The notes beneath the pieces are model-generated. The model worked only from the letters and a program-made list of their open reading frames with translations, had not been told where the DNA came from and made no database searches. 64,000 bases of DNA from an uncultured Clostridia bacterium. GTDB taxonomy: Bacteria > Bacillota > Clostridia > UBA1381. The stretch's first letter is position 1. Each line of letters begins with the position of its first letter. The DNA lies in contig CAKSOE010000006.1 in the NCBI GenBank assembly GCA_934476675.1, forward strand, positions 1-64,000, given 5' to 3'. Of the stretch, positions 51,401-59,963 are shown in pieces. Position numbers and translations under genes: made by a program.

Positions 51401-52274
51401 ACAGGTGCTTGAAATGCACCTCGGCTATGCTTACAGATGCCTGAGCCTTAAAACAAGAGAAGAACTTGAAAACACAATAATAGACGATAACTTCAAAAAG
51501 CAGATACTTGCGGCAAAGGACGCTGCAAGACCGGGCAGATTCTTAAAAATCGCAACTCCCGTATTTGACGGCGCGGAGGACGAGGATATTAAGCAGGCGT
51601 TCAGAGAAGCCGGACTTAACGAAACCTTTAAATCCGACGTTTATGACGGACGTACCGGTGAAAAATTCGATAACCCCGTAACTGTCGGCGTGATGTATTA
51701 CTTAAAGCTGCACCACCTGGTTGACGATAAGATTCATGCACGTTCAACCGGCCCGTACTCACTTGTTACGCAGCAGCCTTTGGGCGGTAAGGCACAGTTC
51801 GGCGGTCAGCGTTTCGGTGAGATGGAAGTCTGGGCGCTTGAAGCTTACGGCGCAGCATACACCTTGCAGGAAATACTGACGGTTAAATCCGACGATATTG
51901 TAGGACGTGTAAAGACATACGAGGCGATTGTCAAAGGCGAAAATATTCCGAAATCGGGTATACCCGAATCGTTCAAGGTTCTTGTTAAGGAACTTCAGTC
52001 ACTGGCGCTCGACATAAGGATTCTTAATCACAACATGGAGGAAATCGACATCGACGCGTCGTTTGACGATGATGACGACGCTATCCCGTCAGACGATATG
52101 ATTGCGGCTATGGAGGGCAGCGACCTCGATTCCGATGATATTACGGACGATGATGATTTCGAGGACAGTATGCTTTCCGAAAGCGATTTGTCCGATGATT
52201 ATGACGACCCCGTCTTTGGTTCGGACGAAATGAACGATGTCATGGATGATGATATGGACGATGACGATTTTTAA
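48444..52274 (+). CDS. rpoB: RNA polymerase beta subunit with acidic C-terminal tail
   Basis: The 1276-aa protein has the standard start region VRLSYSKIKEPLEMPNLIEVQKNSYKWF, the rifampicin-pocket region FFGSSQLSQFMDQPNPLAELRHKRRISALGPGG and the active-site region MAGRHGNKG. The C-terminal beta clamp ends at LNHNMEEIDID. After it come about 72 residues with 30 Asp and 4 Glu and no Lys or Arg, an unusually acidic extension. ATG at 48444 follows GAGGTGATT. It is cotranscribed with rpoC after 35 bases. Confidence 0.98.
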   Translation: MLHEVKAGKNVRLSYSKIKEPLEMPNLIEVQKNSYKWFIEEGLKEVFHDISPITDHSGKLILEFFDYRLDYNSKYSVEECKERDAKYAAPLKVSVRLINTETGEIKEQEIFIGDFPLMTEQGTFIINGAERVIVSQLVRSPGIYYEFQRDKTGKPLYSSTVIPYRGAWLEYETDSNDVFSIRIDRTRKLPVTVFLRAMGLPTNADIIDMFGDDERIRATFEKDPTTNTEEGLLEIYKRLRPGEPLNVENAESLLMNMFFDPKRYDLAKVGRYKYNKKLAISARIRNKVLAEPVADPRTGELLAAAGDTVSAEMAEKIERAGVNVVYLLIDDRKVKVFSNDMVYLSEYTDVENETGVEKVCRSVLMEILSEADEQGLGELEKKDFIKKQIELRIDELSPKHITKEDMFASVNYCITLANGTGTIDDIDHLGNRRLRCVGELLQNQFRIGLARMERTVRERMSVQEQEIITPSSLINIRPIIATINEFFGSSQLSQFMDQPNPLAELRHKRRISALGPGGLSRERAGFEVRDVHYSHYGRMCPIETPEGPNIGLITSLATFARINEYGFVEAPYRRVDKETGVVTDEIIYMTADMEDEFTVAQANEPLDENGKFLSRRVSARYREEILEVPPSQIDYMDVSPRQLVSVVTACIPFLENDDANRALMGSNMQCQAVPLLTTDSPIVGTGIEHKVAKDSGSAVLAKEDGVVIKVASDIIEIKGESGTIHKHKLIKFVRSNQSTCINQRPIVAEGEKVKKGDIIADGPAMDNGELALGKNILIGFMTWEGYNYEDAVLISEELVKNDVFTSIHMEEYECEARDTKLGPEEITRDIPNVSEDSLKDLDEQGIIRIGAEVHAGDILVGKVTPKGETELTAEERLLRAIFGEKAREVRDTSLKVPHGEQGIIVDVKKFTRENGDELSPGVNEVVRCYIAQKRKISVGDKMAGRHGNKGVVSRVLPQEDMPFLEDGTSLQIVLNPLGVPSRMNIGQVLEMHLGYAYRCLSLKTREELENTIIDDNFKKQILAAKDAARPGRFLKIATPVFDGAEDEDIKQAFREAGLNETFKSDVYDGRTGEKFDNPVTVGVMYYLKLHHLVDDKIHARSTGPYSLVTQQPLGGKAQFGGQRFGEMEVWALEAYGAAYTLQEILTVKSDDIVGRVKTYEAIVKGENIPKSGIPESFKVLVKELQSLALDIRILNHNMEEIDIDASFDDDDDAIPSDDMIAAMEGSDLDSDDITDDDDFEDSMLSESDLSDDYDDPVFGSDEMNDVMDDDMDDDDF

Positions 52275-52309
52275 TATCGCGGACAATGAAAAACTACGGA
52301 GGTTTTTAA

Positions 52310-55300
52310 ATGTTAGAATTTAACAGTTTTGAGGCAATTAAAATCGGGCTTGCTTCGCCGCAGACCATTCTGGACTGGTCATACGGCGAGGTGTTAAAGC
52401 CGGAAACTATAAATTACCGTACCCTTAAACCGGAAAAGGACGGTCTGTTCTGCGAGAAGATTTTCGGACCTACAAAGGATTGGGAGTGCCACTGCGGTAA
52501 GTATAAGAAGATAAGATATAAGGGCGTAGTCTGCGACCGCTGCGGAGTTGAAGTAACAAAATCAAAGGTTCGCCGTGAAAGAATGGGTCATATTGAACTG
52601 GCAACGCCTGTATCGCATATATGGTATTTCAAGGGCGTTCCGTCGTCGATGGGACTTATCCTTGATTTATCACCCAGACAGCTTGAAAAGGTGCTGTACT
52701 TTGCGTCATATATTGTAACGGATAAGGGTGAAACAGGTCTGGAAGAAAACCAGGTGCTTTCTGAAAGAGAATTTCGTGAAGCATATGACAAATACGGCGA
52801 TAAATTCAAGGCGGGCATGGGTGCAGAATCCATAAAAGAACTTTTGGAGAAAATAGACCTTGACGAGCTTTCTTCACAGCTTAAAGAGGAGCTTGAAGCC
52901 GCTCACGGTCAGAAGAAAGCAAGAATAATAAAAAGATTGGAAATTGTCGAGGCATTCAGAATTTCGGGAAACCGTCCCGAATGGATGATTCTGACCGTTG
53001 TTCCGATAATTCCGCCGGAGCTTCGGCCGATGGTACAGCTGGACGGCGGACGTTTCGCAACAAGTGACTTAAACGACCTTTACAGACGTGTTATCAACAG
53101 AAACAACCGTCTGAAAAGATTGCTCGAATTAAGTGCGCCGGATATAATCATAAGAAACGAAAAAAGAATGCTTCAGGAGGCTGTTGACGCACTTATCAAC
53201 AACGGCCGCCGCGGCAGAACGGTTACAGGCCCGGGAAACAGACCGTTAAAGTCGCTTTCCGATATGCTTAAAGGTAAGCAGGGACGTTTCCGTCAGAATC
53301 TTTTGGGTAAGCGTGTTGACTATTCGGGACGTTCGGTTATCGTTGTAGGCCCTGAAATGAAGATTTATCAGTGCGGTGTTCCTAAGGAGATGGCTATTGA
53401 GCTGTTCAAACCGTTCGTAATGAAGGAGCTTGTTTCAAGAGGACTGGCGCACAATATAAAGAGTGCAAAGAGAATGGTAGAAAGAACCAAGCCGGAGGTT
53501 TGGGACGTCCTCGAGGACGTTATAAAGGAACATCCGGTATTGCTTAACCGTGCTCCTACACTTCACCGTCTGGGTATTCAGGCATTTGAGCCGAGATTGG
53601 TTGACGGACACGCATTAAAGCTGCATCCGCTTGTTTGTACGGCATACAACGCCGACTTTGACGGCGACCAGATGGCTATTCACGTGCCGCTGTCACCGGA
53701 GGCACAGTCGGAGGCACGTTTCCTGATGCTCAGTGCAAACAATCTCTTAAAGCCGCAGGACGGTCATCCGGTTACTGTTCCTACACAGGACATGATTCTC
53801 GGAAGCTACTGGCTGACGATCTTAAGAGAGGATTATACGGAGATTGCCGATGAAATATGCGGCGATGAAGCAAAGCTGGCATACCTTGCGGAAATACTTG
53901 CAAAAGAGGGCGGAGAGCCGGACGCAAAGGTTTATAATGCCGATGCGGAAATTGTAAGCTATTCTTCACTGACAGAAGCTTTTGCCGCATTAAAGGAGCT
54001 TCAGGGCGTTAAGATTAACGAGACGGAAATCAAGGAAAATCCGATTAAGGTAAATGTAAACGAACAGCTTGTGACTGTTTCGGTAAAGAAGCTGTTTACC
54101 GAAGCAAAGAAGCTTGTCATGAAACACTATATTGATGCGGACGAGGCGCTTTTGGCATATGCAAACAAACAGGTAAGCCTGCACGAGAGAATTACGGTAG
54201 GCGTTACAAAGAAGTTTGACGGAAGAGAAATATCCGGCAATGTGGAAATTACGGTAGGACGTATTATATTCAATAACAATGTTCCGCAGGATCTGGGCTT
54301 TGTAGACAGAACAAATCCGCAGGATATGTTAAAGTATGAGATTGACTTTATCGTAAAGAAAAAGCAGCTCGGAGATATTATCGGACGCTGCATAAACGAA
54401 CACGGAACATCTATAACGGCAGTAATGCTGGATAATATCAAGGCAGTCGGATATAAGTATTCAACATTGAGCGCAATAACCGTTGCGGTAAGTGATATTG
54501 AAGTTCCGGAAAAGAAAAAAGAAATACTGGCAGAGGCAGAAAAAGAAGTAGAATCAATCACTTCAAAATACAGATTCGGTTTGCTGACAGACGAGGAAAG
54601 ATACCAGCAGGTAATCAAAATCTGGGCGGCTGCATCGGAAAAGGTTACAAACGCCATGCTTGAGCATTTGGGCGAATTTAACCCGATTTACATGATGGCT
54701 GACTCAGGTGCGCGAGGAAGTATAAACCAGATTCGTCAGCTGGCGGCTATGCGAGGACTTATGGCAGATACGCAGGGACGTACGGTTGAAATTCCTATCC
54801 GCGCTAACTTCCGTGAGGGTCTTAACGTACTGGAATACTTCATTTCTTCGCACGGTGCGCGTAAAGGTCTTACCGATACGGCTTTGAGAACAGCCGACTC
54901 CGGTTATCTGACAAGACGTCTTGTTGACGTATCGCAGGACGTTATCGTTCGTGAAATCGACTGCGGAACGCAGGAGGGCGAATGGGTAACGGAAATCACC
55001 GACGGCGGCGAAAGCATCGAACCGTTGTATGACCGTATCGAAGGCAGAACGGCTATGGAGGATGTTATAAATCCGCAGACCGGCGAGGTTATTACAAAGG
55101 CAGACGAGCTTATAAGCGCCAATGCGGCAAGAAAGATTATCAACTGCGGCATTAAAAAGGTATATATCAGAAGCGTGCTTACGTGTAAGTCAAAAATCGG
55201 TGTGTGCGCTAAGTGTTACGGAAAGAACCTGGCAACAGGTCAGCTTGTAAACATCGGTGAAGCGGTAGGTATTATCGCGGCTCAGTCAATCGGTGAGCCG

Positions 55301-56113
55301 GGTACACAGCTTACAATGCGTACTTTCCATGCCGGCGGTGTTGCTTCGGGCAGCGATATTACGCAGGGTCTTCCGCGTATCGAGGAATTGTTTGAGGCAA
55401 GACGTCCTAAGGGTGTTGCGATAATTTCGGAAATCGGCGGACGCGTAACGGTGAATGAAACAAAGAGAAGCCGTGAGGTCGTTGTTACAAACGATGAAAC
55501 GGGCGAAGCAAAGAACTATGCAATACCTTACGGTGCAAGCATAAAGGTTCATGACGGCGATGTAATCGAGCCGGGCGGTGAGCTGACGGCAGGTTCGGTT
55601 AACCCGAATGATATTTTAAGAATCAACGGTCCGGACGCCGTTCAGGTGTATATTACCCGTGAAGTTCAGAGAACTTACCGTATGCAGGGCGTTGATATCA
55701 ACGACAAGCACGTTGAGGTAATTACACGTCAGATGCTCAGAAAAGTAAGGGTCGAAGAAGCAGGCGATACAGATTTGCTTATCGGTTCACTTATCGATAT
55801 ATTCGAGCTTGAAGAGGCAAACAAGAGACTTGACGAGCGAGGCGGCGGTGAGCACGCAACATATTCACCGGTGCTTCTCGGTATCACAAAGGCGTCTCTT
55901 GCAACAGAGTCCTTCCTGTCGGCGGCATCATTCCAGGAAACCACAAAGGTTCTTACCGATGCGGCTATCAAAGGTAAGGTCGATCCGCTTTTGGGACTTA
56001 AAGAAAATGTTATTATCGGTAAGCTTATACCGGCAGGTACGGGTATGAGTATGTATAAGGATATTAATATTACAATAGACGGCGAAGAAGTCGGAAATGA
56101 TGAAATAGACTGA
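52310..56113 (+). CDS. rpoC: RNA polymerase beta-prime subunit
   Basis: The 1267-aa protein contains the N-terminal zinc cluster (CHCGKYKKIRYKGVVCDRCGVEV), the catalytic magnesium motif NADFDGDQMAIH, the bridge-helix/trigger-loop region (DSGARGSINQIRQLAAMRG; GIIAAQSIGEPGTQLTMRTFHAGG) and a C-terminal zinc site (CKSKIGVCAKCYG). Length is typical for Clostridia, without the large insertions of some phyla. ATG follows CGGAGG. Confidence 0.98.
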   Translation: MLEFNSFEAIKIGLASPQTILDWSYGEVLKPETINYRTLKPEKDGLFCEKIFGPTKDWECHCGKYKKIRYKGVVCDRCGVEVTKSKVRRERMGHIELATPVSHIWYFKGVPSSMGLILDLSPRQLEKVLYFASYIVTDKGETGLEENQVLSEREFREAYDKYGDKFKAGMGAESIKELLEKIDLDELSSQLKEELEAAHGQKKARIIKRLEIVEAFRISGNRPEWMILTVVPIIPPELRPMVQLDGGRFATSDLNDLYRRVINRNNRLKRLLELSAPDIIIRNEKRMLQEAVDALINNGRRGRTVTGPGNRPLKSLSDMLKGKQGRFRQNLLGKRVDYSGRSVIVVGPEMKIYQCGVPKEMAIELFKPFVMKELVSRGLAHNIKSAKRMVERTKPEVWDVLEDVIKEHPVLLNRAPTLHRLGIQAFEPRLVDGHALKLHPLVCTAYNADFDGDQMAIHVPLSPEAQSEARFLMLSANNLLKPQDGHPVTVPTQDMILGSYWLTILREDYTEIADEICGDEAKLAYLAEILAKEGGEPDAKVYNADAEIVSYSSLTEAFAALKELQGVKINETEIKENPIKVNVNEQLVTVSVKKLFTEAKKLVMKHYIDADEALLAYANKQVSLHERITVGVTKKFDGREISGNVEITVGRIIFNNNVPQDLGFVDRTNPQDMLKYEIDFIVKKKQLGDIIGRCINEHGTSITAVMLDNIKAVGYKYSTLSAITVAVSDIEVPEKKKEILAEAEKEVESITSKYRFGLLTDEERYQQVIKIWAAASEKVTNAMLEHLGEFNPIYMMADSGARGSINQIRQLAAMRGLMADTQGRTVEIPIRANFREGLNVLEYFISSHGARKGLTDTALRTADSGYLTRRLVDVSQDVIVREIDCGTQEGEWVTEITDGGESIEPLYDRIEGRTAMEDVINPQTGEVITKADELISANAARKIINCGIKKVYIRSVLTCKSKIGVCAKCYGKNLATGQLVNIGEAVGIIAAQSIGEPGTQLTMRTFHAGGVASGSDITQGLPRIEELFEARRPKGVAIISEIGGRVTVNETKRSREVVVTNDETGEAKNYAIPYGASIKVHDGDVIEPGGELTAGSVNPNDILRINGPDAVQVYITREVQRTYRMQGVDINDKHVEVITRQMLRKVRVEEAGDTDLLIGSLIDIFELEEANKRLDERGGGEHATYSPVLLGITKASLATESFLSAASFQETTKVLTDAAIKGKVDPLLGLKENVIIGKLIPAGTGMSMYKDINITIDGEEVGNDEID

Positions 56114-56132
56114 TGTATTATCAGTTTAACTA

Positions 56133-56173
56133 AAAACAATACAGCACATCGGAACGATGTGCTGTATTGTTTT
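56133..56173 (+). terminator. Terminator of rpoBC
   Basis: A perfect 18-bp stem pairs 56133-56150 with 56156-56173 around GGAAC; the base of the stem is A4/T4. It lies 20 bases after rpoC. Confidence 0.85.
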
Positions 56174-56233
56174 GTACATTCCCCGTTTCGATTATTCAGC
56201 GGTATGGTTTATACTGCTTGGACTTATAGGATA

Positions 56234-56262
56234 TTCAAAAATAGAAATAATTGTGATATAAT
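56234..56262 (+). promoter_or_regulatory. Promoter of the flavodoxin gene
   Basis: TTCAAA (56234-56239) and TATAAT (56257-56262) are 17 bases apart, about 58 bases before the start. Confidence 0.65.
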
Positions 56263-56320
56263 TTAATTAGTAAACAGATGATTAAAGAAAGAGAAAATAA
56301 TCAGAAAGGACGTTATAAAA

Positions 56321-56791
56321 ATGAGTAAAAAATTAGTTGCATATTTTTCGGCAAGCGGAGTTACAAAGAGTTATGCGGAAAAGCTTGCAAAGGTGACGGA
56401 CGCGGATTTGTTCGAGATAAAGCCGGAGGTTCCGTATACAAAGGCAGACCTTGACTGGATGGATAAAAACAGCCGCAGCACCGTGGAAATGAAGAATCCG
56501 GATTCAAGACCGGAAATTGCCGAAAAGCTTAAGGATATGGAGAAATACGATACTGTATTTTTAGGTTTCCCGATTTGGTGGTATGTTGCGCCGACGATTG
56601 TGGATACTTTTTTGGAAAGCTATGATTTTTCAAATAAGACAATTATCCCATTTGCGGCGTCGGGCGGCAGCGGAATGGGAAAAACATCAGACATTTTAAG
56701 AAAAGTCTGCCCCGATGCGGATATAAAGAACGGCAAGGTAATAAACAATATGTCGGAAAGCACGCTTGCGGACTGGGCAAATAAGTTCTGA
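56321..56791 (+). CDS. Flavodoxin
   Basis: The 156-aa protein has the flavodoxin fold: FMN-phosphate loop YFSASGVTKSYAEKLA, the LGFPIWWYVAPTIVDTFLES segment flanking the isoalloxazine, and IIPFAASGGSGMGKTSDILRK. It would carry single electrons at low potential or act as a small FMN-dependent reductase. A promoter and an AGAAAGGA site precede it, so it is probably monocistronic. Confidence 0.93.
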   Translation: MSKKLVAYFSASGVTKSYAEKLAKVTDADLFEIKPEVPYTKADLDWMDKNSRSTVEMKNPDSRPEIAEKLKDMEKYDTVFLGFPIWWYVAPTIVDTFLESYDFSNKTIIPFAASGGSGMGKTSDILRKVCPDADIKNGKVINNMSESTLADWANKF

Positions 56792-56832
56792 GTCTGTTAT
56801 GCTCGGAGCGGAAGCGGCTCCTTTTTGACAAC

Positions 56833-58323
56833 TTATTTGACCAGCGGTAAAATAACCTGGAAAATTGTGTATTCATTCGGCTTTGATTTGCACAAAATCG
56901 TTCCGGAATGATAGTTAATCGTTTTCAGTGCAGTCGAAAGACCTATTCCGAAATTATTTGAACTGTTTTTATTTGAATACAAAGGTCTGAAAATATTTTT
57001 AATTTCATTCTTTTTAATACCGCAACCGTTGTCGCGGAAATTTATAACTGCGGAGCTGCCCTCGGTGAAAAGCGAAATTTTCACTGTCGGGTTTTCAACT
57101 TCCGCCGTTGCCTCAACGGCATTGTTTAAAATATTCGTGAATGCCTCGCGTAAGCTTGCGTAACTGCCGTTTATAAATATTTCCTCTTCGGAAAAATCCC
57201 TTTGCAGCGTCAGATTTTCCGTTCCCTCAAACTGCAAAAGCAAATCATCAAGCATTTCGGTTAAATCAAGCCTAACTTTTTCGCTGCTGAAATCATATGT
57301 CAGTATAACGCTGTCTATCATCTTTTTTGAATTTATAAACGAGCTATGTGAAATATCCTGTATATTTTTAAGCGCGGCAACGGACATCTTATCGTTTGGG
57401 TCTATTTTACTTTCCAGAATACTTCCGAAACGCTCTATCGCAAAAAAAGCGTTTTTGTATGTATGAAATATCGTTTTTAGCATTTCGTCATTTTCTCTTT
57501 TAAACCTGTTTTCGCGCCGCGGCGGACGGACAACATTAAACGTAGTCGAAAAATCGCAGCAGGTCAGTATATACAGCAGAATAACAATTGCCGCTACAAG
57601 AAAAAATTCCGTATATCTTGAATTTATGGAAAACATCGGATTAAACACACCGGCAGCCGTTTTGACGGTCGGCATGGAATTCACATCATAACGCAGCGGA
57701 TAATAGTTGCTGTATATATTCACGTGCAGAACCAGTCCCATGGTTATTTCTATTATCAGAATATAAACAAGCGTACCTAACACATATTTTCGCTTTGAAA
57801 AAATCTGCGTCTTAAAATACTGGCGGCAAAGCTGGATTACCGGCAGCATAAAATATACGACAAGCAGCAGGCTGTTGAACGCCACCAGACGGTTGAACGG
57901 ATTTGTTCTGTTATAAAGCATACAGTAATTCCAGATGCTGTATTTAACACGCGGATGGTTTAAAATAAAATATATTGCCGGAGGAACAAACAAAAGCAGC
58001 TTTAACGGCGTTATCTTTTTGTCCGAAATAATCAGAAAAATCACCGCGGAGGATAAAAGCAGAAAATTACCGAAATTATAAAGCGTCACAACGTCCGTGA
58101 TGTGCAGCTTCAAGTGAAATACAAGGTAATATCCGGCTTTTTCGAGAATATTTGCCGGCAGGGAATAATTGACGGAAACCATAATATTGTACACCAAAAG
58201 CGATATGAGTATAATCGAAGCGCTTATCAGATAGCTGCCCAATGACCAGAACAGCATATTTTTGCCCTTAAAAAACGCTATGGTTAAAATAAACAGTATA
58301 ACGGCTGTATACATAAACAGCAT
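56833..58323 (-). CDS. Membrane sensor histidine kinase without adjacent regulator
   Basis: The 496-aa protein has about seven or eight hydrophobic helices in residues 1-275 and a cytoplasmic kinase half. The phosphoacceptor-like segment is IFHTYKNAFFAIERFG, a variant of the HExxN-type H-box. The ATPase domain has N-box NILNNAVEA, G1 DNGCGI and G2 NFGIGLSTA. ATG at 58323 is chosen since AGGGGG lies about 8 bases upstream; the GTG at 58332 is less suitable. It is divergent from the second sugar-transport locus, mirroring the YesM/YesN pair of the first, but no response regulator is adjacent. Confidence 0.87.
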   Translation of the reverse strand: MLFMYTAVILFILTIAFFKGKNMLFWSLGSYLISASIILISLLVYNIMVSVNYSLPANILEKAGYYLVFHLKLHITDVVTLYNFGNFLLLSSAVIFLIISDKKITPLKLLLFVPPAIYFILNHPRVKYSIWNYCMLYNRTNPFNRLVAFNSLLLVVYFMLPVIQLCRQYFKTQIFSKRKYVLGTLVYILIIEITMGLVLHVNIYSNYYPLRYDVNSMPTVKTAAGVFNPMFSINSRYTEFFLVAAIVILLYILTCCDFSTTFNVVRPPRRENRFKRENDEMLKTIFHTYKNAFFAIERFGSILESKIDPNDKMSVAALKNIQDISHSSFINSKKMIDSVILTYDFSSEKVRLDLTEMLDDLLLQFEGTENLTLQRDFSEEEIFINGSYASLREAFTNILNNAVEATAEVENPTVKISLFTEGSSAVINFRDNGCGIKKNEIKNIFRPLYSNKNSSNNFGIGLSTALKTINYHSGTILCKSKPNEYTIFQVILPLVK

Positions 58324-58370
58324 AAAGCACACCCCCTGCCGGCAATGATTAAAACTTCTCTACGAGTTTT

Positions 58371-58399
58371 AGTATATCAAAATAAATATTTTAAGTCAA
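58371..58399 (-). promoter_or_regulatory. Promoter of the unpaired kinase
   Basis: On the minus strand TTGACT (58399-58394) and TATACT (58376-58371) have a 17-base spacer, about 48 bases before the kinase start. Confidence 0.75.
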
Positions 58400-58471
58400 G
58401 GCTTTTCTTTTATGTTGAAAATATAAAAAAAAGCGTTGATAAAAACCTCAACACTTTGTGCAAAAAAAACA

Positions 58472-58528
58472 GTACTATGCAAAACGTAAAAAATGTGTTA
58501 CTATTTTTATAATAAAAAGTGTACTATG
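58472..58528 (+). promoter_or_regulatory. Putative promoter region with direct repeats before the second binding protein
   Basis: TATAAT at 58508-58513 lacks a good -35. The octamer GTACTATG occurs at 58472-58479 and 58521-58528, flanking it. The repeats could be operator half-sites, but 8-base repeats can arise by chance in AT-rich DNA. Confidence 0.4.
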
Positions 58529-58573
58529 AATAAAATGCGATTTGCCGTACGGCGGCAGAATGGGAGGATTAAG

Positions 58574-59947
58574 ATGAAAAAAATAGTATTGTTACTGCTT
58601 GCGGCAGGGATAGCGGCATCTGCGGCAGGCTGCCAAAGCGGAAATTCGGAAAACAGCAAAACGGAAACGGTTACATACTGGACTTTTAATGCGCATGACA
58701 AAGACCTTATGACAAAATATATTGATGATTTTAATAAAAATAAGGGCGCGCAGCTCGGCGTAAACATCGACTACGTTATAAAGAGCGATATGTCGGCAAC
58801 GATGATAGATTTGGGCTACGCATCGGGTCAGGCGCCGGATTTGTTTGAAACCTGCAATCTCAATAAGCTGGCAAACGACGGAAGTCTTGCTGCATATGAG
58901 GATTTGCCCGGCGGTGAGGAATATCTGAAAAACTTTGACGGAATGTTAAGAGAAACCGTAAACAAGCTTAACGGAAAAACATATACCGTAATCCGCAAAT
59001 ACAGCGCGACAACAAGAGCGCTGCTCTACAACAAAGATATGTTCAAAGAGGCGGGGATTGTTGACGAGAACGGCGAGGCGAAGCCGCCGCATACATATGA
59101 TGAGCTGCGTGAGGATGCGAAAAAGCTTACAAATGCACAAAAGGGCAAATACGGAATAGTTCTTCCGTTCAAATGGTCGGCGTTTTTTGATAACGATGTA
59201 CGTGCTTTAATGCAGTCGGATGTCGGAAATATAGGCTATGACCCGGTAAAGGGTACATATGATTACAGCGCAATGAAGCCGATTATGGAAATGTATACGG
59301 GCATAAGAGATGACGGCAGTTATTTCCCGGGTGCGGAAACACTCGATAATGATTCGGCAAGAGCAAGATTTGCCGAGGGTGATATAGGCATGAAGTTCGG
59401 TGCGTCCTACGATTACGGCGTTCTGACGAGCCAGTTCCCGGCAAAATGCGACTGGGGCGTCGCACCGCTTCCGGCAAAAACCGAAAACCCCGAATACAAA
59501 CAGGCGTATTCGCTTGCATATACACCGTATATAAACAGCGGACTTCTTCAAAAAATAAGTCCCGAGGCGGTTATGGAGGTAATGCAGTTCTTAAACAGCG
59601 ACGAGCTTGCGGCAGAGCAGTACAAGGCAGGTAAGGGCTTGCCGATAGACAGCGATATTGTTAAAAACACAACGCTGGAATCAAACATGAAGAATTGGAG
59701 CGATTTCGCATCGCTTGTTGAAATAAGCGCAATAAACCCTGTATCGAGAAAGTTTGACGTGTCAAAATATCCGTCGTTCTCGGAACAGTTTATAACCAAG
59801 ATATGGAACAACAACGAGAGCATAGATTCTCTGCTTACCGAGTATGCCGAGCTTACAAACAAGGAAATAGACGCATACCAGGAGCTTCATCCCGAATATG
59901 ACGGTCAGCAGTTTATTTTGAAGGAATGGGACACAAAACGAAAGTGA
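58574..59947 (+). CDS. Sugar-binding lipoprotein of the second locus
   Basis: The 457-aa protein starts MKKIVLLLLAAGIAASA with lipobox AAGC and continues as a family-1 extracellular binding protein: VTYWTFNAHDKDLMTKYIDDF, GQAPDLFETCNLNKLANDG, LLYNKDMFKEAGI and AEGDIGMKFGASYDYG. ATG at 58574 follows GGGAGG; the reading upstream is non-coding in character. It heads a rightward unit with two permeases and differs in sequence from both binding proteins of the first locus, so a different glycan is likely. Confidence 0.93.
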   Translation: MKKIVLLLLAAGIAASAAGCQSGNSENSKTETVTYWTFNAHDKDLMTKYIDDFNKNKGAQLGVNIDYVIKSDMSATMIDLGYASGQAPDLFETCNLNKLANDGSLAAYEDLPGGEEYLKNFDGMLRETVNKLNGKTYTVIRKYSATTRALLYNKDMFKEAGIVDENGEAKPPHTYDELREDAKKLTNAQKGKYGIVLPFKWSAFFDNDVRALMQSDVGNIGYDPVKGTYDYSAMKPIMEMYTGIRDDGSYFPGAETLDNDSARARFAEGDIGMKFGASYDYGVLTSQFPAKCDWGVAPLPAKTENPEYKQAYSLAYTPYINSGLLQKISPEAVMEVMQFLNSDELAAEQYKAGKGLPIDSDIVKNTTLESNMKNWSDFASLVEISAINPVSRKFDVSKYPSFSEQFITKIWNNNESIDSLLTEYAELTNKEIDAYQELHPEYDGQQFILKEWDTKRK

Positions 59948-59963
59948 CAGGTGAATTTTGTAA

